A stretch of DNA of 64,000 nucleotides from Pseudomonas sp. NCCP-436 (GTDB lineage Bacteria; Pseudomonadota; Gammaproteobacteria; Pseudomonadales; Pseudomonadaceae), in NCBI RefSeq assembly GCF_019656335.1, contig NZ_BPLZ01000013.1, forward strand, positions 39,914 through 103,913, in the 5' to 3' direction. The position numbers were made by a program, and so were the translations under genes. Under the pieces are notes generated by a model. That model made no database searches. It was not told the origin of the DNA and worked only from the letters and a program-made list of their open reading frames with translations. Positions within the stretch are counted from its first letter, which is position 1; each line of letters opens with the position of its first letter. Of the stretch, positions 57,768 to 64,000 are shown piece by piece.

Positions 57768-58313
57768 ATTAAGCGAGATATGAGACAGGACAAGCGGGCC
57801 GCCCCCAGGCCGCCGATCAATGAGAACATCACTGCCCGTGAGGTTCGCCTGATTGGCCCGGACGGCCAGCAGATTGGTGTGGTTTCCATCGATGAAGCGT
57901 TGAACGCTGCCGAAGAAGCCAAGCTGGATCTGGTGGAAATTTCTGCAGATGCAGTGCCGCCGGTTTGCCGCATCATGGATTACGGCAAGCACCTGTTCGA
58001 GAAGAAAAAGCAGGCTGCTCTGGCGAAGAAGAACCAGCACCAGCAGCAGATCAAAGAAGTGAAGTTTCGTCCAGGGACGGAAGAAGGGGATTACCAGGTA
58101 AAACTACGCAACCTGGTACGTTTCCTTGAAGATGGGGACAAGGCCAAGGTGTCGCTTCGATTCCGTGGTCGTGAGATGGCCCACCAGGAGCTGGGTATGG
58201 AACTGCTCAAGCGAGTCGAAGCTGATCTCGCCGAGCTTGGTACCGTCGAACAGCATCCTAAGCTGGAAGGACGCCAGCTGATGATGGTCATCGCTCCCAA
58301 GAAGCGTAAATAA
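57768..58313 (+). CDS. infC: Translation initiation factor IF-3 (ATT start)
   Basis: 181 residues from an ATT start codon, reading [23 protein letters not shown]-3 genes of gammaproteobacteria typically begin at ATT, which IF-3 itself represses, so the gene is autoregulated. The ATT has GGAG 8 bases upstream in the end of thrS; the first ATG, 12 bases further on, has a poorer site. NtER motifs [20 protein letters not shown] and [29 protein letters not shown] are clear. It starts 5 bases after the thrS stop. Confidence 0.93.
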   Translation: MKRDMRQDKRAAPRPPINENITAREVRLIGPDGQQIGVVSIDEALNAAEEAKLDLVEISADAVPPVCRIMDYGKHLFEKKKQAALAKKNQHQQQIKEVKFRPGTEEGDYQVKLRNLVRFLEDGDKAKVSLRFRGREMAHQELGMELLKRVEADLAELGTVEQHPKLEGRQLMMVIAPKKRK

Positions 58314-58373
58314 CCTCCCGGGCACTGGCAGGCCTGATGGTTATCAGTTGTTAATGAATGCGGAGTACCAAAC

Positions 58374-58568
58374 ATGCCAAAGATGAAAACCAAGAGCGGT
58401 GCTGCAAAGCGCTTCCTGAAGACTGCTTCGGGTTACAAGCACAAGCACGCTTTCAAGAGCCACATCCTGACCAAGATGTCCACCAAGCGTAAGCGTCAAC
58501 TGCGCGGTAGCGAGCTGATGCATCCGTCGGACAAGGCAAAAGTCGAGCGCATGCTGCGCGTTCGTTAA
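58374..58568 (+). CDS. rpmI: 50S ribosomal protein L35
   Basis: 64 residues, intact L35: [33 protein letters not shown] and the C-terminal [21 protein letters not shown] ggag upstream. Part of the infC-rpmI-rplT translation unit, where L20 usually represses rpmI by binding the mRNA. Confidence 0.97.
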   Translation: MPKMKTKSGAAKRFLKTASGYKHKHAFKSHILTKMSTKRKRQLRGSELMHPSDKAKVERMLRVR

Positions 58569-58597
58569 TCGGTCAAGATATCTAGAGGTTATTACTC

Positions 58598-58954
58598 ATG
58601 GCTCGTGTTAAGCGTGGCGTTATCGCTCGTGCTCGTCACAAGAAAATTCTGAAGCTCGCCAAGGGCTACTACGGTGCGCGTTCGCGCGTATTCCGTGTTG
58701 CCAAGCAAGCGGTCATCAAGGCTGGCCAATATGCCTACCGTGACCGTCGTCAGCGCAAGCGTCAGTTCCGTGCTCTGTGGATCGCGCGTATCAACGCCGG
58801 TGCCCGCGTCAACGGTCTGTCCTACAGCCGTCTGATCGCTGGCCTGAAGAAGGCGTCGATCGAAATCGACCGCAAGGTTCTGGCTGATCTGGCAGTGAAC
58901 GAAAAAGCGGCGTTTGCTGCGATTGTCGAGAAGGCCAAGGCCGTTCTGGCTTAA
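58598..58954 (+). CDS. rplT: 50S ribosomal protein L20
   Basis: 118 residues, intact. [41 protein letters not shown] is the family start (ends RVKRGV and KAG). L20 assembles early into the large subunit and represses its own operon in related bacteria. A hairpin separates it from pheS. Confidence 0.97.
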   Translation: MARVKRGVIARARHKKILKLAKGYYGARSRVFRVAKQAVIKAGQYAYRDRRQRKRQFRALWIARINAGARVNGLSYSRLIAGLKKASIEIDRKVLADLAVNEKAAFAAIVEKAKAVLA

Positions 58955-58999
58955 GTCCCCCCCGACAATCACCGGGCTTGCCCGGTGGCAACGTCATCG

Positions 59000-59032
59000 A
59001 TAGGGGAAGAGCCTTAACAGCTCTTCCCCTAT
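59000..59032 (+). terminator. Strong hairpin between rplT and pheS
   Basis: A perfect 13-bp stem ataggggaagagc / gctcttcccctat with a 7-base loop, only 20 bases before the pheS start, with a short T tail (ttt within atttcg). It can end or attenuate the ribosomal transcript. No leader peptide with Phe codons is visible, so the E. coli type of pheST attenuation is not apparent. Confidence 0.7.
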
Positions 59033-59052
59033 TTCGTATCTGGAGTCTGTAA

Positions 59053-60069
<1,017 letters not shown>

Positions 60070-60110
60070 CCGCCTCTCGTAATCGAATTCGTTTAAGGAG
60101 AGCAGACAAC

Positions 60111-62489
60111 ATGAAATTCAGTGAACAGTGGCTGCGCAGCTGGGTGAATCCCGACGTATCCCATGAGGATCTGGTCGCCCGCCTATCCATGGTTGGCCTT
60201 GAGGTCGATGCCGTGCAGCCGGTAGCTGGTGCCTTCAGTGGCGTGGTAGTGGGCGAGATTCTCAGTGCCGAACAGCATCCGGACGCGGACAAACTGCGCG
60301 TCTGTCAGGTTAGCAATGGCCGCGAGACCTTCCAGGTGGTCTGTGGTGCGCCCAATGCGCGCGCCGGTATCAAAGTGCCTTTCGCCATGATTGGTGCCGA
60401 GCTGCCGGGCAATTTCAAGATCAAGAAGGCCAAGCTGCGTGGCGTGGAGTCCCAGGGCATGCTCTGCTCTGCCTCCGAGTTGCAGGTCAGCGATAATCAC
60501 AGCGGCCTGATGGAGCTGGCCGCCGATGCTCCGGTGGGCAGCGATATCCGCAGCTACCTGCAACTGGACGATGCCAGTATCGAACTGGGCCTGACGCCGA
60601 ATCGCGGCGACTGCCTGTCGCTGGCGGGGCTGGCCCGCGAAGTCGGCGCCATGTACAACGCCAAGGTTTCGCCGGTGGCTGTCGAACCAGTGCCTCCGGT
60701 ACATGATGAGGTTCGTCCAATCGAGGTACTGGCGCCCCAAGCCTGTCCGCGCTACTTGGGCCGTGTCATCCGCAACGTCGACTTGTCGCGCCCGACACCG
60801 TTGTGGATGGTCGAGCGCCTGCGTCGTTCCGATATCCGCAGCATCGATGCGGCGGTAGACATCACCAACTATGTGATGATGGAACTGGGCCAGCCGATGC
60901 ACGCCTTCGACCTCGCCGAAATCAACGGGGGTATCCGCGTGCGCATGGCCGAGGAGGGCGAAAAACTCGTTCTGCTCGATGGGCAGGAGGTCAGCCTGCG
61001 CGGCGATACCCTGGTTATTGCTGACCACAACCGCGCCCTGGCCATCGCCGGTGTGATGGGGGGAGAGCACAGTGGTGTTGGTAGCCAGACCCGTGACCTG
61101 TTCTTGGAAAGCGCCTTCTTCGACAATATTGCCATCGCCGGCAAGGCCCGCTCCTACGGGCTGCACACCGACGCTTCGCATCGCTACGAGCGGGGTGTCG
61201 ATTCGCAACTGGCACGCCAGGCCATGGAGCGCGCCACGGCGCTGCTGCTGGAAATCGTTGGTGGCGAGCCGGGACCGGTCGTTGAGGTCAGCAGTGAAGC
61301 CGATCTTCCCCAGGTTGCGCCGATTACCCTGCGTGCCGAGCGTATCCGCCAGATGCTGGGCATGGAAATGGATGGCGCCGAAGTCGAACGACTGCTGAGC
61401 GCACTGGGGCTCGGGGTAACTGCCTCTGCCGAAGGCCAGTGGCTGGTCAGCGTGCCGAGTCATCGCTTCGATATCAGCCTCGAAGTGGATCTGATCGAGG
61501 AGCTGGGGCGCCTCTATGGTTACAATCGCCTGCCGGTGCGTTATCCGCAGGCCCGCCTGGCACCGCAGGCGCGGGCTGAAGCGCGAGCCGAGCTGCCGGC
61601 ATTGCGTCGTCTGCTGGTTGCCCGTGGCTATCAGGAAGCGATCACCTATAGTTTTATTGATCCGAAACTGTTCGAGTTGTTCGCCCCTGGCGTCGAGCCG
61701 CTGCAACTGGCCAATCCGATTTCTGCCGATATGGCCGCCATGCGTTCATCTCTATGGCCGGGGCTGATCAAGGCGCTGCAGCACAACCTAAATCGTCAGC
61801 AGAGCCGTGTGCGTCTGTTTGAGAGCGGTTTGCGTTTTGTCGGCCAGCTTGATGGCCTGAAGCAGGAAGCCATGCTGGCTGGTGTCATCACTGGCAGTCG
61901 CCTGCCCGAGGGCTGGGCCAACGCCCGCGAGAGTGTGGACTTCTATGATCTGAAGGCCGATGTTGAAGCGCTGCTCGGTTATGCGGGCGCAGCGGATGCA
62001 TTCCGCTTCGTGCCAGGCGAACACCCAGCCCTGCATCCGGGGCAGACCGCCCGGATCGAGCGGGAGGGGCGTCTGGTCGGTTACATGGGAGCTTTGCATC
62101 CTGAGATGGCCAAAGCGCTGGATCTGGATCAGCCGGTATTCGTCTTCGAACTAGTGCTGGCCGAAGTCGCTGCCGGCCGCATGCCCGCCTTCCGCGAGCT
62201 GTCGCGCTTCCCCGAAGTGCGCCGCGACCTGGCGCTGCTGGTGGATCGTGAGCAGCCGGCAGAAGCCGTGTTGGAAGCGATTCGCGAAGCGGCCGGGGAA
62301 TGGCTGACAGACCTCAGGCTATTTGATGTCTATCAGGGTAAAGGTATTGATCCGCATAGAAAAAGCCTTGCCGTTGGCTTGACCTGGCAACATCCATCGC
62401 GCACTCTTAACGACGATGAGGTGAGCACATCTACGCAGAATATCCTCACCTGCCTCGAACAAAGGTTCAACGCCACGTTAAGGAAGTAG
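60111..62489 (+). CDS. pheT: Phenylalanyl-tRNA synthetase, beta subunit
   Basis: 792 residues, full length. An EMAP-like tRNA-binding domain (VVGEILSAEQHPDADKLRVCQVSNG), B3/B4 editing domain with EVGAMYNAKVSP, B5 and the FDX anticodon domain near the end. The subunit binds tRNA and edits tyrosine. Ribosome binding site aaggag upstream. The stop is 3 bases before ihfA, so ihfA is translated from the same message as in E. coli. Confidence 0.97.
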   Translation: MKFSEQWLRSWVNPDVSHEDLVARLSMVGLEVDAVQPVAGAFSGVVVGEILSAEQHPDADKLRVCQVSNGRETFQVVCGAPNARAGIKVPFAMIGAELPGNFKIKKAKLRGVESQGMLCSASELQVSDNHSGLMELAADAPVGSDIRSYLQLDDASIELGLTPNRGDCLSLAGLAREVGAMYNAKVSPVAVEPVPPVHDEVRPIEVLAPQACPRYLGRVIRNVDLSRPTPLWMVERLRRSDIRSIDAAVDITNYVMMELGQPMHAFDLAEINGGIRVRMAEEGEKLVLLDGQEVSLRGDTLVIADHNRALAIAGVMGGEHSGVGSQTRDLFLESAFFDNIAIAGKARSYGLHTDASHRYERGVDSQLARQAMERATALLLEIVGGEPGPVVEVSSEADLPQVAPITLRAERIRQMLGMEMDGAEVERLLSALGLGVTASAEGQWLVSVPSHRFDISLEVDLIEELGRLYGYNRLPVRYPQARLAPQARAEARAELPALRRLLVARGYQEAITYSFIDPKLFELFAPGVEPLQLANPISADMAAMRSSLWPGLIKALQHNLNRQQSRVRLFESGLRFVGQLDGLKQEAMLAGVITGSRLPEGWANARESVDFYDLKADVEALLGYAGAADAFRFVPGEHPALHPGQTARIEREGRLVGYMGALHPEMAKALDLDQPVFVFELVLAEVAAGRMPAFRELSRFPEVRRDLALLVDREQPAEAVLEAIREAAGEWLTDLRLFDVYQGKGIDPHRKSLAVGLTWQHPSRTLNDDEVSTSTQNILTCLEQRFNATLRK

Positions 62490-62492
62490 CGT

Positions 62493-62795
62493 ATGGGGGC
62501 TCTGACGAAAGCAGAAATGGCAGAACGTCTGTACGAAGAGCTGGGCCTGAACAAGCGCGAAGCCAAGGAACTGGTGGAACTGTTTTTCGAAGAGATCCGC
62601 CAGGCTCTTGAGCTGAACGAACAGGTCAAGCTTTCGGGGTTCGGTAATTTTGATTTGCGCGACAAGCGCCAGCGACCGGGTCGCAACCCTAAGACGGGGG
62701 AGGAGATTCCGATCACGGCGCGGCGCGTGGTCACCTTTCGTCCAGGGCAAAAACTGAAAGCCAGGGTCGAGGCCTATGCTGGAACCAAGTCATAA
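62493..62795 (+). CDS. ihfA: Integration host factor alpha subunit
   Basis: 100 residues, HU/IHF family: [25 protein letters not shown], the DNA-bending arm [25 protein letters not shown] with its Pro, and [14 protein letters not shown] at the end. IHF-alpha pairs with IHF-beta to bend DNA and is used by site-specific recombinases like that of the element to the right. It overlaps the next gene by 20 bases. Confidence 0.97.
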   Translation: MGALTKAEMAERLYEELGLNKREAKELVELFFEEIRQALELNEQVKLSGFGNFDLRDKRQRPGRNPKTGEEIPITARRVVTFRPGQKLKARVEAYAGTKS

Positions 62796-63132
62796 CGACG
62801 AACTACCGGCAATTCCCGGCAAGCGCTATTTCACTATCGGCGAAGTTAGCGAGCTCTGCGCGGTCAAGCCTCACGTTCTGCGTTACTGGGAGCAGGAGTT
62901 TCCGCAGCTCAATCCGGTAAAGCGGCGAGGCAATCGCCGCTATTACCAGCGTCAGGACGTGCTGATGATCCGGCAGATTCGCGCGCTGCTTTACGATCAG
63001 GGTTTCACCATCGGTGGGGCGCGTCTGCGTTTGTCTGGTGACGAAGCCAGGGACGACACGACCCAGTATCGCCAACTGATCCGCCAGATGATCGTCGAGC
63101 TTGAGGAAGTACTGTTGGTGCTGAAGAAGTAA
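62776..63132 (+). CDS. MerR family transcriptional regulator
   Basis: 118 residues. A MerR-type winged helix at the N terminus: [51 protein letters not shown] (ends YFTIGEV and MIRQI, about 18-68). The short C-terminal part lacks conserved Cys for metal binding. It commonly follows ihfA in gammaproteobacteria. The target is unknown. Confidence 0.9.
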   Translation: MLEPSHNDELPAIPGKRYFTIGEVSELCAVKPHVLRYWEQEFPQLNPVKRRGNRRYYQRQDVLMIRQIRALLYDQGFTIGGARLRLSGDEARDDTTQYRQLIRQMIVELEEVLLVLKK

Positions 63133-63145
63133 GACGAAGAAAAAG

Positions 63146-63175
63146 TTGCCTTATATCAAATGCTTAATGTATAGT
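63146..63175 (+). promoter_or_regulatory. Probable promoter of tRNA-Pro
   Basis: TTGCCT, 18 bases, TATAGT, 31 bases before the tRNA-Pro start. A plausible sigma-70 promoter with one-off spacing. Confidence 0.5.
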
Positions 63176-63206
63176 TTCAGCGCTTTCGGTGATCCGGAAG
63201 CATCGT

Positions 63207-63283
63207 CGGGGCGTAGCGCAGCCCGGTAGCGCACTTGCATGGGGTGCAAGGGGTCGAGTGTTCGAATCACTCCGTCCCGACCA
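63207..63283 (+). tRNA. tRNA-Pro (GGG)
   Basis: 77 bases with encoded CCA; the anticodon stem-loop is cttgc-atggggt-gcaag with anticodon GGG. The 3' end would serve as the attachment site of the neighbouring integrase. Confidence 0.95.
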
Positions 63284-63294
63284 AAAAACCCTAG

Positions 63295-63329
63295 AAAATC
63301 CAGTCACTTAGCGGTGGCTGGATTTTTTT
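63295..63329 (+). terminator. Terminator after tRNA-Pro
   Basis: A 12-bp stem of aaatccagtcac and gtggctggattt with one G-T pair, followed by ttttt, a good rho-independent terminator for tRNA-Pro. The A-rich left side could serve also for the convergent integrase remnant. Confidence 0.8.
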
Positions 63330-63377
63330 ATGGGCGCTTCACACGTAGAAGCGTAGGGACTTTTGCGGGACTTTTTT

Positions 63378-63797
63378 TCATCCTGCCATTCTCCTCAAAA
63401 TTGTCAGGGCCGGACCGCGCGAGTCGGTGGCCGAAATCCTGTTGGCTTCATCGATCAGTTTGCCCAACTCGGCGGCTGAGTAGTGACTGGTGATGCTACC
63501 GTTCTTGTGCCCCAGCAGAGCCTTCCTGTCTTCCTCCGTTACCCCGGCTGCCCGAAGTCTTCGGCCGAAAGTGTGCTTCAGATCGTGAACGCGGATCGAA
63601 GCAAATCCAGCTGGGGCAGGGCGCATAAAACGCTCCTGGAACTTCTTCGCTGCTCTGACCCTGGCTTTCTTCCATGCCGAGTCGTTCATCCGGTGAACCG
63701 GGGTGGCCTTGCCGTTTCGATCGGGTTGTCCGTAAGGAAATACCCAAACCGGATCAAGCCCACGCTGTCCGGTAATCCCCCCGGAAATCAGTACCGG
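63378..63797 (-). pseudogene. Tyrosine recombinase/integrase, C-terminal fragment
   Basis: The frame codes the C-terminal catalytic part of a phage-type integrase: GQRGLDPVWVFPYGQP, MNDSAWKKARVRAAKKF, box II IRVHDLKHTFGRRLRAAGV and the tyrosine box ALLGHKNGSITSHYSAAE. Upstream the frame is closed by TGA at 63798-63800 and no N-terminal half was found in the remaining 200 bases, so the gene looks truncated or frameshifted. It points toward tRNA-Pro, as for elements that integrate into tRNA 3' ends. Whether a complete second integrase exists lies outside the window. Confidence 0.75.
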
Positions 63798-63907
63798 TCA
63801 GAAGTAGAATTTTCTCCTACTCAGATCGAGGAAGTTTTGCGTGAAGACATCGCGTTTTTCGGACAGCCAAATCCGGCGATTTTCAAGGTAGTTGTCGCGT
63901 GAGCGTA

Positions 63908-64000
63908 TCACGCTGCCTTTGATGTTTGCTGCAGTACCGCTTCCCGCTCCGGGTTCAGGCACACGATTGGTGCCAGCACCCAGTTCCTGATGTTGCCGCT
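63908..64000 (-). CDS. Partial reading frame at window edge, unidentified
   Basis: A frame of 30 codons, open at the right edge, ends ...NPEREAVLQQTSKAA with a stop at 63908. Compatible with the C terminus of an element-borne gene. Too little is visible to name it; it might be noise. Confidence 0.3.
   Translation of the reverse strand, partial: SGNIRNWVLAPIVCLNPEREAVLQQTSKAA

Noticed and set aside
63483..63902. A 139-codon plus-strand frame across the integrase remnant
   Set aside because: The integrase motifs on the minus strand explain the sequence; this frame has no supporting start signal.

Overview
The window looks like core chromosome of a Pseudomonas-group gammaproteobacterium. The DNA is GC-rich. 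It carries gacS-pirR-pirS-cysM-rlmD-relA-mazG in the order I recall from P. aeruginosa (with pirA missing), a pqqABCDE operon followed by a PqqH-type peptidase and ercA/ercS, and a PA2779/PA2778-type pair. Species cannot be settled from the sequence alone. Function calls rest on motifs and family resemblance read by eye.

Layout. 1-4.6 kb: DUF2059 protein, BolA, TrhO, a DsbA-family protein and an ABC exporter. 4.6-6.9 kb: REP-like repeats, then a LysR regulator divergent from a glutamine-amidotransferase-like gene and a small monooxygenase. 6.9-11.1 kb: the tyrosine/homogentisate pathway (hppD, a short-form homogentisate dioxygenase, fumarylacetoacetase, maiA) behind a PhhR/TyrR-like box. 11.3-12.7 kb: a chemoreceptor broken by an internal deletion. 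12.7-18.2 kb: a divergent VOC/ABM pair, TrmO, a small exported protein, a pseudouridine-synthase homologue without its catalytic Asp, RimO, a Cho-like nuclease and cytochrome b561. 18.3-18.7 kb: two initiator tRNA genes in tandem, each with its own promoter and terminator. 18.7-33.1 kb: dinB, gacS, pirRS, a siderophore-binding protein, cysM, rlmD, relA, mazG and a DUF2058 gene.

33.2-44.3 kb: OprD porin, DUF5610 protein, glutaredoxin-like protein, folE, Smr protein, isochorismatase-like protein, prmB, a lipase-like hydrolase, aroC, an MFS transporter, and an MtnD homologue lacking three of four metal ligands. 44.4-52.6 kb: PQQ synthesis with the Erc alcohol-oxidation regulators. 52.6-55.3 kb: a PA2779/PA2778-type exported protein and peptidase, and a PauB-type FAD oxidase. 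55.5-63.1 kb: tRNA-Val and the translation operon thrS-infC-rpmI-rplT-pheST-ihfA-merR, with infC starting at ATT. 63.2-64 kb: tRNA-Pro(GGG) followed by the C-terminal part of an integrase pointing at it, which marks the edge of an integrated element.

No CRISPR array, rRNA operon or complete insertion sequence was seen. The most unusual content is a set of homologues that have lost catalytic residues, the damaged chemoreceptor, and the VOC/ABM intergenic region, where a perfect inverted repeat contains both Shine-Dalgarno sequences.
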